Positions 24,307 to 33,065 of a stretch of DNA of 41,144 nt are shown piece by piece; the first letter of the stretch is position 1; each line of letters starts with the position of its first letter. Where the stretch lies: positions 1 to 41,144 of the forward strand of contig JAUQWQ010000142.1 in NCBI GenBank assembly GCA_030835085.1, in the 5' to 3' direction. The translations under genes were made by a program, and so were the position numbers. This DNA is from Ignavibacteria bacterium. GTDB lineage: Bacteria; Bacteroidota; Ignavibacteria; Tepidaquicellales; OLB5. The notes beneath the pieces were generated by a model. That model made no database searches. It worked only from the letters and a program-made list of their open reading frames with translations, and was not told where the DNA came from.

Positions 24307-24738
24307 TTAGAAAATAGTTAAAATGAAATAAAATGCCACAATTAAGCCCGCCATAACTGTTATTACGACAGTTTGACTATCCGTATAAGTTTTTCTAACA
24401 AGCAGCGAAGCAATATTCACGGGTTCTATGACCAGCGGAAGTATTTTCGAAGTGAAGATATCCTCAGCTTTTCTTAAATAAACTGAAATATTTGAAATAA
24501 ACCGGAAGATAACTGCAAAAGCTGTTCCAAGCGGCACTGCAAAGTATTTTACAAAATTACTCTTTAACGCACCGTAAAATTTTTGATCCGTTATTATTTT
24601 GGAAATTTTCCTCAAATATTCGCCTGCTATTTTCCTTGCCCGCGGGGATATCAGCCTGATAAAGAAAATGACAGCAGCAATATAAACTATTGCCGCAAAT
24701 ATAAAATATACGGTAGTATTTATGAATAAGTCACTCAA
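24307..24738 (-). CDS. Small membrane protein resembling the C-terminal tail of NuoL
   Basis: A 143-residue protein: an N-terminal membrane helix (TTVYFIFAAIVYIAAVIFFI), a long amphipathic or basic middle (ARKIAGEYLRKISKIITDQKFY, AEDIFTSKILPLVIEPVN) and a final membrane helix (VVITVMAGLIVAFYFILTIF). Middle and end resemble the NuoL C-terminus, where a KFY..D...vkP segment, a lateral helix and a last helix follow the antiporter core; the core itself is absent. It overlaps the NuoK-like gene by 8 nt, so it belongs to the same operon. The NuoL relationship is tentative; without that it is a hypothetical membrane protein. Confidence 0.5.
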   Translation of the reverse strand: MSDLFINTTVYFIFAAIVYIAAVIFFIRLISPRARKIAGEYLRKISKIITDQKFYGALKSNFVKYFAVPLGTAFAVIFRFISNISVYLRKAEDIFTSKILPLVIEPVNIASLLVRKTYTDSQTVVITVMAGLIVAFYFILTIF

Positions 24739-25033
24739 CGGGATCAGGCTCTTTTATCAAATTATTTTTATATATTCTAAAATTTTTAACAAACAGAATT
24801 ATACCCGCAGCTAAAGTAAGCAAACATACTACTGTAACTGAGAACATTATTATCTGTCCTTCGGGGTTAAAACCCCAAAAGCTGCTGAAAGCAGCAATGT
24901 TAATTACAGATGCTGAAAATAGCATTACAAAAGCAATAAGTATACGGAAAGCATCTTTTGCAGTAAGCAATGTATACAGCCCTAAACCGAATACCAAAGC
25001 AGAAATGAAAATATAATAGTTAATTCCTGTCAT
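24731..25033 (-). CDS. NuoK-like complex I membrane subunit lacking both key glutamates
   Basis: A 100-residue, three-helix protein. It aligns almost without gaps to E. coli NuoK as I recall it: ALVFGLGLYTLL with AILFVLGLTGLV, and SSFWGFNPEGQI with GSYWGQTDGQV. Residue 36 is Val where NuoK has the essential Glu36 (GLEIMINAS versus AFVMLFSAS). Residue 73 is Thr where NuoK has Glu72. Both glutamates lie on the proton path of complex I. The start overlaps the NuoJ-like stop by 4 nt (ATGA). The protein is clearly NuoK-derived but unlikely to support canonical proton transfer. Confidence 0.78.
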   Translation of the reverse strand: MTGINYYIFISALVFGLGLYTLLTAKDAFRILIAFVMLFSASVINIAAFSSFWGFNPEGQIIMFSVTVVCLLTLAAGIILFVKNFRIYKNNLIKEPDPVE

Positions 25034-25506
25034 TCGGCGGCCTCATTCTTTAAAATATTATATCCTGCTGAAATGATCACTGAAACCAAGAATCCTATTC
25101 CTAAAATTGCTGCGATATATTTTGTAAATATCAAAGCAAGAGAGTTTGCTCCAAGCGTAATATCAAACTGCGGCCATTTAGCTGCGCCGGGTAAGCCGGC
25201 AAATATTGCTGTTAGTATACCTGTAATAATTAATGATACTATGTTTACTTTAAATGTTTCGCTTGCTTCAACTACGTAATGTGAAATTCTATTCCTGAAC
25301 AAAACAATACCGGAAAACAATATCAATAAGATAAGTACTGAAAGCAGGCTGAAGAGATGGAAATTCAGGAGAACAAAAAATCCGGCTAAGCCTGTAATAA
25401 AATACGGCAGCGCTTTAACTGAACTGCCGCTTTTAACCGAAAATGCGATATACATTGCAGAAAGCAATGTAATTGAAGCAAATATGTAGAAAAGTATATC
25501 TTTCAA
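25030..25506 (-). CDS. NuoJ-like complex I membrane subunit
   Basis: A 158-residue protein with about five hydrophobic helices. The start (ILFYIFASITLLSAMYIAFSVKSGSSVKAL) follows the NuoJ pattern FYxxxxxxxLxAxxVxxxxNPVHALL, and the late segment ALIFTKYIAAILGIGFLVSV resembles the NuoJ helix after its GxxLFxxY motif. The conserved VYAGAIMVLF stretch of NuoJ, with its tyrosine, is replaced by LILLILFSGIVLF. Position directly before a NuoK-like gene, with 4-nt overlap, strongly supports the assignment. It follows a lipoprotein gene by 11 nt. Confidence 0.68.
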   Translation of the reverse strand: MKDILFYIFASITLLSAMYIAFSVKSGSSVKALPYFITGLAGFFVLLNFHLFSLLSVLILLILFSGIVLFRNRISHYVVEASETFKVNIVSLIITGILTAIFAGLPGAAKWPQFDITLGANSLALIFTKYIAAILGIGFLVSVIISAGYNILKNEAAE

Positions 25507-25517
25507 TCAGTATTATA

Positions 25518-26144
25518 TCAATTAAGCTTATGTTCTTTCAGTACATAATAAAGCGGCTTTAGCTGCGGTGGATTAGTTCTGTTAGCTCCCCATTTAACAA
25601 TACCAATATCCTTTACAAACCACATTTCATAAGAAAATGTAAAGCCATCTGTCATATATACATGAATACAATTTTTATAAGTACCGTCTTCGGTGACTGC
25701 CGTCTCATTTTCGCTATACACTGAGGCGTTGAATATTGCAAAGGTCCATTTGCTTCCTGTCTTAAAATTATCAGGTGATGGAATTATGACTCCCGAGGCC
25801 CCCATATAATTGTTTATTTCTATTTCACCATTGCTTTTAACAGTAAGTGTTCTTTCTTCATTATCCTGTGTTAAATAGGGGAATGAACTGACCTTTAACT
25901 GAATACCACCTTCAATTTTTTTTACATCTTTCGCTTCAACAGTATATAGCAATGATTCATCCCTGGGACCTTCATTAATATAAACCCATTTGTTGTTTTC
26001 CTTTAGCGGGAAATATGGGTTAAAATTATCGTTATATGTTTTTTTAGTATCAATTTTCGATTTAGTATCACTGGAGTTACAGCTGAATGCTGTAACGGCG
26101 CAGATAGCTGCTGTTAATAATAATATTTTGCTTAAATTATTCAT
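25518..26144 (-). CDS. Lipoprotein of unknown function in the complex I-like operon
   Basis: A 208-residue lipoprotein with lipobox AFSC (Cys22) after a signal peptide, then a polar linker. The mature domain starts NPYFPLKENNKWVYIN, a pattern common in Bacteroidota lipoproteins of unknown function, and contains several beta-strand-like segments (GEIEINNYMGASGVI, WFVKDIGIVKWGANR). It is 8 nt downstream of the membrane protein gene at 26153-26878 and 11 nt upstream of the NuoJ-like gene, so all appear to be one transcript. No catalytic motif is seen. Confidence 0.72.
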   Translation of the reverse strand: MNNLSKILLLTAAICAVTAFSCNSSDTKSKIDTKKTYNDNFNPYFPLKENNKWVYINEGPRDESLLYTVEAKDVKKIEGGIQLKVSSFPYLTQDNEERTLTVKSNGEIEINNYMGASGVIIPSPDNFKTGSKWTFAIFNASVYSENETAVTEDGTYKNCIHVYMTDGFTFSYEMWFVKDIGIVKWGANRTNPPQLKPLYYVLKEHKLN

Positions 26145-26152
26145 TTATGTTT

Positions 26153-26878
26153 TCATCTCTTTCTGCGCCGTTTTGAATTTGATGAATGTTTCCTGGCGGG
26201 TGCTTTTTTCACCGGAGTACTTTTCTTTGTCACAGGTTTTGTTTGATGCAAATCTTCAGGCGTCTGCTCTTCCTTATCATTTTTTTGCGGAACGTTTTCT
26301 GGAATTATTGACGTGGTTTTACTTAAGTTTTCTTTTTCAGCCTGTGGTATTTTGCTTTCTATATCATTGGCAGTAATATTTGCCGCAGATTCAACTTCAT
26401 CAGGTGTGATACCAAAGGGTTTTGTATTATCAACATAAGATTCTTCAATTGGTACTACAGGTAAAAGTGAGTTTGGCACAGTTTCCGGTTCTTTATTCAA
26501 TATGGGTTTACCGGTTGACTTCGTTTCTTGAGTCATCTGTTTTTTTGCCGGCTGGATATGTTTATATGACTTAACTGTTGCAACGCTGATCATCTTAAAA
26601 GTATGAATTATTCTTAAAAGGAAAGGGGATGCAATTATGGATATTAATGCGAACATCATAATTGCTGCGTTCCACCCGAAGTAAAGATCAAATTTGATAA
26701 GGTAAATATATGCCGTTATTTGAAAGGAAATAAAAGATAAAACTAAAATACCTGCAAAAATATATTTGGAATAAATTTTGTCAGCTAAGTTGAATTTCAG
26801 ACCTGCAAAACCAAAAGTGAAAACGGTTAAGCCTGCAATGAGCAGTATAATTTCCAGTATTTCAATTTGGGGTTGCAT
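26153..26878 (-). CDS. Membrane protein with long charged cytoplasmic tail
   Basis: A 241-residue protein with three or four N-terminal membrane helices (about 8-27, 37-57, 68-90) and a long low-complexity tail rich in K, E, P, T and S, which ends in a strongly basic KRRRKR. No named family is recognised. The basic end could contact nucleic acid, ribosome or membrane lipid; this is only inference. It is the first gene of the five-gene run leading to the NuoJ/K/L-tail-like genes, and shares a bidirectional-looking terminator hairpin with trxA upstream. Confidence 0.65.
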   Translation of the reverse strand: MQPQIEILEIILLIAGLTVFTFGFAGLKFNLADKIYSKYIFAGILVLSFISFQITAYIYLIKFDLYFGWNAAIMMFALISIIASPFLLRIIHTFKMISVATVKSYKHIQPAKKQMTQETKSTGKPILNKEPETVPNSLLPVVPIEESYVDNTKPFGITPDEVESAANITANDIESKIPQAEKENLSKTTSIIPENVPQKNDKEEQTPEDLHQTKPVTKKSTPVKKAPARKHSSNSKRRRKR

Positions 26879-26924
26879 TAGCTGTAAAATTACTCAAAAT
26901 TTAATAAAAAAATGGAATAAATAA

Positions 26925-26951
26925 AAAAGACAGGTCAATGACCTGTCTTTT
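26925..26951 (-). terminator. Terminator of trxA
   Basis: A nearly perfect stem AAAAGACAGGTCA/TGACCTGTCTTTT (26925-26951) has A-runs on one side and T-runs on the other. In minus direction it lies 22 nt after the trxA stop, with a U-rich 3' side. It could act in both directions. Confidence 0.8.
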
Positions 26952-26973
26952 AAGTAAAATCTTCAATTAATGA

Positions 26974-27303
26974 TTAAGCCGGCTGAAGCTGAGCGTCTAA
27001 CTTCTGCGCGAGTGCCTGTTTGGGAACTGCGCCAATTATCTGGTCAACAATTTTCCCGTCTCTGAAAATGAGAATTGTAGGGATGCTTCTTATTCCGTAC
27101 GTTGTTGAAATATTGGGGTTGTTATCAACATCAACTTTCCCGATCTTTGCTTTACCTTCGTATTCGTTTGCAAGCTCTGCAACAAACGGAGCTATCATTT
27201 TGCACGGTCCGCACCATACTGCCCAAAAATCTACCAGTACCGGAACATCTGATTTTATAACCTCTGCGTCAAAATTAGCGTCTGTGAATTCAATTGGATG
27301 CAT
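26974..27303 (-). CDS. trxA: Thioredoxin
   Basis: A 109-residue cytosolic thioredoxin with active site WCGPC (Cys31 and Cys34), the buried Asp in VLVDFWAVW, the cis-Pro region SIPTILIF and the C-terminal GAVPKQALAQKLD helix. It reduces protein disulfides with NADPH via thioredoxin reductase. No signal peptide is present. A strong ribosome binding site (AAAGGAGAG) precedes the ATG. It lies 89 bp downstream of dnaE on the same strand but is probably transcribed separately. Confidence 0.96.
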   Translation of the reverse strand: MHPIEFTDANFDAEVIKSDVPVLVDFWAVWCGPCKMIAPFVAELANEYEGKAKIGKVDVDNNPNISTTYGIRSIPTILIFRDGKIVDQIIGAVPKQALAQKLDAQLQPA

Positions 27304-27392
27304 TTTCTCTCCTTTAAAATAAGTATTTGTATAGTTTAATTTTTCTGTTTCTTTGCTGTAATTTCGTATGGTTTAATTACTTCTATATGTAA

Positions 27393-30300
27393 CTACTGCA
27401 ATATAATATTATCTTTACCGAAAATCTCTGTTAAAAGTTTTTCAGTGTATTTATCATAATGTATTTTTACATTTTCAAGTTCCATTAAGCTCTCTTTACT
27501 GCCGTTCTTAAGATGTATAATTACAGCTGATTCACCTTCATTTCCCCTGAAAATGGTCTTAATTTCAAACAATTTAGCCGCATCAAAGCTGTTTGAATCA
27601 ATCCTTATCGTAATTATCTCAGGCATTTTGGCACTGCCGGCTGATTTGACCAGCGGCTTAATTTCATCAACTATCAGCTTTACCGAATTTCCGTTCTCTT
27701 CGGCTTTGCCTATTAATGTAACAATTGAGTCATCCAAAAGGATCTCTTTAAATTGCTCGTAAGTTTTTGGAAATACAACGCACTCTCCCTGTCCAGAAAA
27801 ATCTTCAAGTGTAAACACAGCAAAGCGGTTTCCCTTTTTGCTCATTTTCACTTTCATATCTGTTATAATTCCGCACATCCTTACGCGCTGCAGTTTTGAA
27901 AAATCGATTTCTTCTGAATCAACATCAATTACATCGCTGAAGCGGAAGGGGTTAAGCTGATTGATCTCATCTTCGTAATCGCTCAGCGGATGCGCACTTA
28001 CGTACAGACCAAGCACTGATTTTTCCAAGGATAGTTTTTCCCTGTCAGACCAGTCCCGGTAATCTTCAGGTAACCGCGAAAATATCACGTCTTTTACCTG
28101 CTGCTTTTTACCGGTATCAAATAAATTTGATTGCCCCTTACTTTCGGTCTTTTTTGCTGCATAACGGTGAACGGCCGCTTCGTAATTATCATAGAACTTC
28201 TTCCTGTTCTTATCAAAGCAATCAAATGCACCGGCATATATCAGAGCTTCAAGGGTCTTTTTGTTAACAACACGTGAATCAACCCTGGAAACAAAATCCA
28301 CAAAATTTTCAAACTTACCGGCTTTATCTCTTTCTTTAACAATGTTATCAACTGCCGTTCTGCCGACATTTTTGATGGCTGATAGCCCGAAAAGTATCTG
28401 GTTTTCTATTGCAGGATTTATTGTAAATGCCGCGAAGCATTCATTTATATCCGGCAGACTCAGAGTAATTTTCATGCGCTTGCATTCATTTATCAGCAGG
28501 ACCATTTCATCCATATCTTCATGACGGCAGTTAAGCTGCGCAGTCATGAACTCAAGAGGGTAGTGGGTCTTTAAATATGCCGTATAATACGCAAGCACTG
28601 AGTATGCAACACTATGCGATTTGTTAAAACCGTAATCTGCGAATTTTAAAATTAACTTAAAAATTTCCTTTGCTACCTTTTTGTTATACCCTTTTTCCGC
28701 AGCGCCTTTGATGAACTCTTCTTCCTGTTCCTTCATCAGCTTTTCATCTTTTTTACCCATTGCACGCCTTACAAGATCGGCTTTCGCTAAAGAGTAACCT
28801 GCTATTACGCGAACAAGCTGCATGACTTGCTCCTGGTATACTATAACGCCGTATGTTTCATTCAGAACAAGCTCCATATCAGGATGCAGATAAGTAACTT
28901 CCTTTCTGCCGTGCTTTCTTTCGATAAACTCAGGAATAAGGTCCATGGGACCCGGCCTGTAGAGAGCGTTCATAGCAGCCAGGTCATTTATATCCTTTGG
29001 CTTCAGCTTGGCCAGGTATTCCCTCATCTTCGGTTTTGAAAACTGGAAGATGCCGATTGTATAACCGTTTGCAAAAATTTCGTATGTCTTCGCGTCATTT
29101 AACGGCAGTGAATCAAGATCAATTTTTATTTTGTGCCTTTGTTCAATAAGATCAACTGCCTGCTGAAGAATTTTTAATTCCTTCAGCCCAAGGAAATCCA
29201 TTTTGATAAGTCCCGCATCTTCCAGCATCTTCATATCATACTGCGTCATGTACTGGTTATCAGATTGCGGAGCTTTGGCGATTGGGACATAATTTGAAAT
29301 ATCCGAAGGCGCTATCACAACCCCTGAAGCATGCATGCTTACATTTTTGTTAAGGTTTTCAAGCACAATAGCGTAATCCAGTAGCTTTTTCTTTTCCTTA
29401 GCCTGGTCAAAATACTGTTTGAACTCCGGTATTTCGTTGTAGCAGTCAGTCAGTGATTTAATTTTACCGAAAACCGAAGGTACAAGCTTGGTTATTTCAT
29501 TAATTGTATCAAAGGGGTAATTCAAAACTCTTCCAACATCTTTTAATACAGCTTTTGTTTTAAGCTTGTTAAAGGTTACTATCTGTGAAACTGAATTTGC
29601 GCCGTATTTTTGCCGCGAGTATTCAATGACCTCATCGCGCTTATCATCCTGGAAATCGATGTCAATATCCGGCATTGAAACACGCTCGGGATTCAAAAAT
29701 CTTTCAAACAGCAGGTTGTAATCCAGCGGATTAACGTTTGTGATTCCTAGTGCGTAACATACCAGTGATCCTGCGGCAGATCCTCTGCCGGGTCCAACGT
29801 ATATACCGCTGCGTTTAGCGTGATTAACAAAATCAGCCACAATAAGGAAGTAACCCGAAAATTTCATTTTCGTGATAACATCAAGTTCAAGATCAAGTCT
29901 TTCGGTCTCAACATTTGTAACGTTCTTAATTTTTTCCCTTAAACCTTCATGTGAAAGTATCCTGAAATATTCATCAAGCGTTTTCGCGCCGGATTCTTTT
30001 GGAATAGGGAAGTCTGGCATGTGATACACACCGCGCGGAAGCTCAAGGTTACATTTATCTGCTACTTCTAATGTCGATTGTATGGCTTCCGGGAAATCCT
30101 TGAATATTTTGCACATCTCATCTGCTGATTTGAAATAAACCTGGTCAGTTTCATACCTCAGCTCTTTTTCCAGGTTCTTGCCTTCTTTATCTTTCGAGAG
30201 ATCAGTGCTTATATAAAGGTAAAGATTATGCGGTATGTGGTGCTCGTATTTTATGTAATGTATATCATTGGTGGCAATTGTTTTTAAGCCAAGCTCTTTT

Positions 30301-30950
30301 GCCAGCGCGGGTACGTGCTCACGTATCTTTGCTTCAATTGACATGCCGTGGTTCTGCATTTCGAGGTAGAAATCCTCGGTGCCGAATATATCTTTGTATA
30401 TTTCTGCGGCTTCCTTCGCCTGGGCAATATCGCCGCGCGCAATGTGCGATGAAACCACTCCGCCTGCACATGCAGAAAGGCACACAAGTCCCTTGCTGTA
30501 ACTGCGCAGTATTTCTGAATCGATCCTTGGTTTATAGTAGAATCCTTCGGTGTGACCGATAGAGCAAAGCTTCACAAGATTCTGGTAACCTTCAAGGTCC
30601 TTTGCAAGCAGCACCATATGGTCGTAATTTGATTTTCGCCCCGAGAGCTTTCCAATCGCCTTGCCCGATTTATCCCTTCCAAGCACTGTGTCAGAGCTGT
30701 CATCGGATTTGCCCTTTTCGAATCTCGAGCCCTTTGTTACTATATATACCTCGCAGCCAATGATGGGTTTGATACCTGCTTTTTTAGCCTTGTTGTAGAA
30801 CTCCATAGAGCCGTACATCACACCATGATCAGTGAGCGCAATTGCAGGCATGTTATGCTCCTTAGCGGCGTTAACAAGCCCTTCTATGGTGCAAATGGCA
30901 TCAAGCAGTGAGTAATGCGAATGGTTATGTAAATGTATGAATTTAGACAA
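27393..30950 (-). CDS. dnaE: DNA polymerase III alpha subunit
   Basis: The 1185-residue replicative polymerase. The N-terminal PHP domain keeps its metal-binding pattern (HLHNHSHYSLLDA at 6-18, ALTDHG at about 38-43, TNDIHY at about 228-233), so it may still hydrolyse phosphates or proofread. The polymerase palm carries GPGRGSAAGS (387-396) and the catalytic aspartates in PDIDIDFQDD (427-436). Tandem HhH, OB-fold (MCGIITDMKVKMSKKGNRF) and C-terminal regions follow. Length and order fit DnaE1. The start is MSKFIHLHNH, preceded by a leader with a small hairpin. Confidence 0.97.
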   Translation of the reverse strand: MSKFIHLHNHSHYSLLDAICTIEGLVNAAKEHNMPAIALTDHGVMYGSMEFYNKAKKAGIKPIIGCEVYIVTKGSRFEKGKSDDSSDTVLGRDKSGKAIGKLSGRKSNYDHMVLLAKDLEGYQNLVKLCSIGHTEGFYYKPRIDSEILRSYSKGLVCLSACAGGVVSSHIARGDIAQAKEAAEIYKDIFGTEDFYLEMQNHGMSIEAKIREHVPALAKELGLKTIATNDIHYIKYEHHIPHNLYLYISTDLSKDKEGKNLEKELRYETDQVYFKSADEMCKIFKDFPEAIQSTLEVADKCNLELPRGVYHMPDFPIPKESGAKTLDEYFRILSHEGLREKIKNVTNVETERLDLELDVITKMKFSGYFLIVADFVNHAKRSGIYVGPGRGSAAGSLVCYALGITNVNPLDYNLLFERFLNPERVSMPDIDIDFQDDKRDEVIEYSRQKYGANSVSQIVTFNKLKTKAVLKDVGRVLNYPFDTINEITKLVPSVFGKIKSLTDCYNEIPEFKQYFDQAKEKKKLLDYAIVLENLNKNVSMHASGVVIAPSDISNYVPIAKAPQSDNQYMTQYDMKMLEDAGLIKMDFLGLKELKILQQAVDLIEQRHKIKIDLDSLPLNDAKTYEIFANGYTIGIFQFSKPKMREYLAKLKPKDINDLAAMNALYRPGPMDLIPEFIERKHGRKEVTYLHPDMELVLNETYGVIVYQEQVMQLVRVIAGYSLAKADLVRRAMGKKDEKLMKEQEEEFIKGAAEKGYNKKVAKEIFKLILKFADYGFNKSHSVAYSVLAYYTAYLKTHYPLEFMTAQLNCRHEDMDEMVLLINECKRMKITLSLPDINECFAAFTINPAIENQILFGLSAIKNVGRTAVDNIVKERDKAGKFENFVDFVSRVDSRVVNKKTLEALIYAGAFDCFDKNRKKFYDNYEAAVHRYAAKKTESKGQSNLFDTGKKQQVKDVIFSRLPEDYRDWSDREKLSLEKSVLGLYVSAHPLSDYEDEINQLNPFRFSDVIDVDSEEIDFSKLQRVRMCGIITDMKVKMSKKGNRFAVFTLEDFSGQGECVVFPKTYEQFKEILLDDSIVTLIGKAEENGNSVKLIVDEIKPLVKSAGSAKMPEIITIRIDSNSFDAAKLFEIKTIFRGNEGESAVIIHLKNGSKESLMELENVKIHYDKYTEKLLTEIFGKDNIILQ

Positions 30951-31018
30951 TTGTTATTTAAATTCGCAGAAAACGCTCAATGGCGTTTCAGAAAAACTGA
31001 TGTTTTGAGAGTTGATTG

Positions 31019-31026
31019 CAAATATA
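31019..31026 (-). promoter_or_regulatory. Candidate -7 box of dnaE
   Basis: On the minus strand 31019-31026 reads TATATTTG, matching TAnnTTTG. A clear TTTG/TTG at the right distance upstream is not seen. The leader would be about 65 nt and contain a hairpin AAACGC/GCGTTT at 30972-30989. Confidence 0.35.
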
Positions 31027-31142
31027 CAAAAAATAATTTTCTGTATTTATAGCATTAATATTCCTAATATTTAATTTACATTGAATCTAACATTTTCAAT
31101 TACTTAATTGCATTATTACTCATAACATTAATTACTGAATTT

Positions 31143-32540
31143 ATGACTAACTCTACTGAAGATATAAACAAAATGCCCAAAGGCATACCCTATATTATAG
31201 GCAACGAGCTTGCCGAGCGTTTCAGCTATTACGGAATGAAAACTATACTCGTTGTATTTATGACGCAGTATATCATGAACCGCTCAGGTACTGTTGACCC
31301 AATGAGTGATGCCGATGCTACTACATGGTATCACTACTTTTCAATGGCAAATTACTTTTTCCCAATACTCGGCGCAATACTTTCCGATGTGTTGTGGGGG
31401 AAATATAAAACCATTATGACCCTTTCAATTGTATATGTACTCGGTCATGTTGCGCTTGCTGTTGATGATACAAGGCTCGGTTTGTCAATCGGATTAACCC
31501 TGATCGCAATGGGCTCAGGCGGAATAAAACCCTGCGTATCAGCACATGTTGGCGACCAGTTCACAAAGGCAAAAAAGCATTTACTCGAAAAGATATTCGG
31601 TTATTTTTATTTTTCCGTTAATCTTGGTGCTGCGGCATCATCGTTATTAACTCCGGTGCTGCTGGATAAATTCGGTCCCCATATTGCTTTCGGGGTACCC
31701 GGCTTTTTAATGCTTGTAGCTACAGTAGTGTTCTTTATGGGAAGAAAAGTATTTATTGCTGTACCTCCGGTAGGGTGGAAGCAGTATAAGAATGATGTTT
31801 TCAGCAAACAGGGCAAAAAGGCAATTGGCAGCCTTTCATTAATGTATGTATTTGTTGCTGTTTTCTGGTCACTCTTCGATCAGACAGGCTCAAGCTGGGT
31901 TCTACAGGCTGAAAACATGGATAAATTTGTTAATCTCGGATTCGTAAAGTTTGAATTGCTCGCATCACAAATACAGGCTATAAACCCGCTGCTTATAATG
32001 CTTTTTATTCCCGGTTTTACATCTTTTGTTTATCCTGCGATAAATAAATTTTTCAAACTGACTGCCCCCCGAAAGATCATTATCGGAATGTTCATTGCCG
32101 GATTTTCATTTGCGCTATTGGGAATAGCCCAAATGGCAATTGTCGGAGGCGCTACTCCCAGTATTTTATGGCAATTCTTTGCTTACGTAATATTGACTGC
32201 TGCCGAAGTTATGGTTTCAATTACAGGACTTGAATTCTCGTACACACAGGCTCCCAACAGCATGAAATCGTTCGTGATGGGATTATGGCTGCTCTCGGTT
32301 GCGCTGGGTAATTTTATAACTGCGCAGGTAACATCAAGACTCGAAAATATTATTGTAATAGGCACACCTACATATTTCTGGTTTTTTGCAGGCCTGATGT
32401 TTGTTACAGCTTTGATATTTATGCTGATCGCATCAAGGTACAAAGAGGAAAGTTACATCCAGAACCGTGACGAAAAACCCAAACCGCTTGCAGGTACTGA
32501 AGGTATGATAGTTGATATGGACGGAGTTGATAACAAATAA
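31143..32540 (+). CDS. Proton-dependent oligopeptide transporter (POT/PTR family)
   Basis: A 465-residue, 12-14-helix MFS transporter that imports di- and tripeptides with protons. The POT signature ExxERFxYYG is present at 22-31 (ELAERFSYYG), and the second family motif region GSGGIKPCVSAHVGDQF with FYFSVNLGA follows. A conserved FWSLFDQTGSSW segment and EVMVSITGLEFSYTQAP in the C-terminal half also match the family. The C-terminus is polar and ends just as a heptad repeat begins; the stop codon TAA is formed inside that repeat. Monocistronic, with a terminator downstream. Confidence 0.93.
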   Translation: MTNSTEDINKMPKGIPYIIGNELAERFSYYGMKTILVVFMTQYIMNRSGTVDPMSDADATTWYHYFSMANYFFPILGAILSDVLWGKYKTIMTLSIVYVLGHVALAVDDTRLGLSIGLTLIAMGSGGIKPCVSAHVGDQFTKAKKHLLEKIFGYFYFSVNLGAAASSLLTPVLLDKFGPHIAFGVPGFLMLVATVVFFMGRKVFIAVPPVGWKQYKNDVFSKQGKKAIGSLSLMYVFVAVFWSLFDQTGSSWVLQAENMDKFVNLGFVKFELLASQIQAINPLLIMLFIPGFTSFVYPAINKFFKLTAPRKIIIGMFIAGFSFALLGIAQMAIVGGATPSILWQFFAYVILTAAEVMVSITGLEFSYTQAPNSMKSFVMGLWLLSVALGNFITAQVTSRLENIIVIGTPTYFWFFAGLMFVTALIFMLIASRYKEESYIQNRDEKPKPLAGTEGMIVDMDGVDNK

Positions 32541-32580
32541 CAAATAGCAAAACACAAATAACAATTAACAGGTTTCAAAC
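32532..32580. repeat. 7-nt periodic repeat (AACAAAT type)
   Basis: Successive heptamers read AACAAAT, AACAAAT, AGCAAAA, CACAAAT, AACAATT, AACAGGT, TTCAAAC, with C fixed at position 3. The tract starts inside the last codons of the POT transporter and provides its stop codon. Confidence 0.7.
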
Positions 32581-32603
32581 AAACAATTACACCAGTAAAG
32601 AAC

Positions 32604-32638
32604 AAAAACCCGAAGCTTATAGCTTCGGGTTTTTGTAT
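32604..32638 (+). terminator. Terminator of the POT transporter gene (probably bidirectional)
   Basis: A 14-bp perfect stem (AAAAACCCGAAGCT and complement) with a TAT loop is flanked by A-run and T-run. It can serve the plus-strand transporter and also the minus-strand gene ending at 32675. Confidence 0.9.
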
Positions 32639-32645
32639 TTCTCTC

Positions 32646-32673
32646 GTTTCACGTTTAACATTTCACGTTTCAC
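32646..32673. repeat. 7-nt periodic repeat (GTTTCAC type)
   Basis: Four exact heptamers: GTTTCAC, GTTTAAC, ATTTCAC, GTTTCAC. The tract ends 1 nt before the stop codon of the minus-strand gene at 32675-33046. Confidence 0.7.
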
Positions 32674-32674
32674 G

Positions 32675-33046
32675 TCAATATATTCCTCTATTAACCAATT
32701 CCTGCTTTACTTCAGGTTTACTTATCATAACCAGCGCTGTTATACCAAAAACAGTACTTGTAATATTAAGTGTCAATATCGCGATGATATCAAATATTGA
32801 TGCAAATTTTATCAGGCTGTATGTACCGGTTTTATTGTTATATTTTAAGCGATTATAGACCATAAAATCCAAAATACAGGATATAATGCTGATAATCGGT
32901 AATACTCCAATCACGCATCCAAGTCCGCAGAAAGCAACAGCACCCACAATAGTGTTGAAAAGCCAAACGACCGCGGTTATCAGGTTTAGTATAGCCGAAA
33001 TCAGGAATAGTATCTTAAGTACATTCAACTGGTTATTATATTGCAT
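32675..33046 (-). CDS. Small four-helix membrane protein, paralogue 1
   Basis: A 123-residue protein with about four hydrophobic helices and short loops (LNVLKILFLISAILNLITAV, AVAFCGLGCVIGVLPIISII, TSTVFGITALVMI). It is a clear paralogue of the next gene, sharing CGxGCxxGxxPIIxIIxCxxDFxxYNRL, SGTYS-like segment, FASIFDI and the end VKQ...GIY. The function is unknown. The glycine/cysteine-rich helix pair suggests tight packing. It is the last gene of a run of small membrane proteins, 19 bp after its paralogue. Confidence 0.75.
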   Translation of the reverse strand: MQYNNQLNVLKILFLISAILNLITAVVWLFNTIVGAVAFCGLGCVIGVLPIISIISCILDFMVYNRLKYNNKTGTYSLIKFASIFDIIAILTLNITSTVFGITALVMISKPEVKQELVNRGIY

Positions 33047-33065
33047 TTAGTTTCTTACGGTTTAA

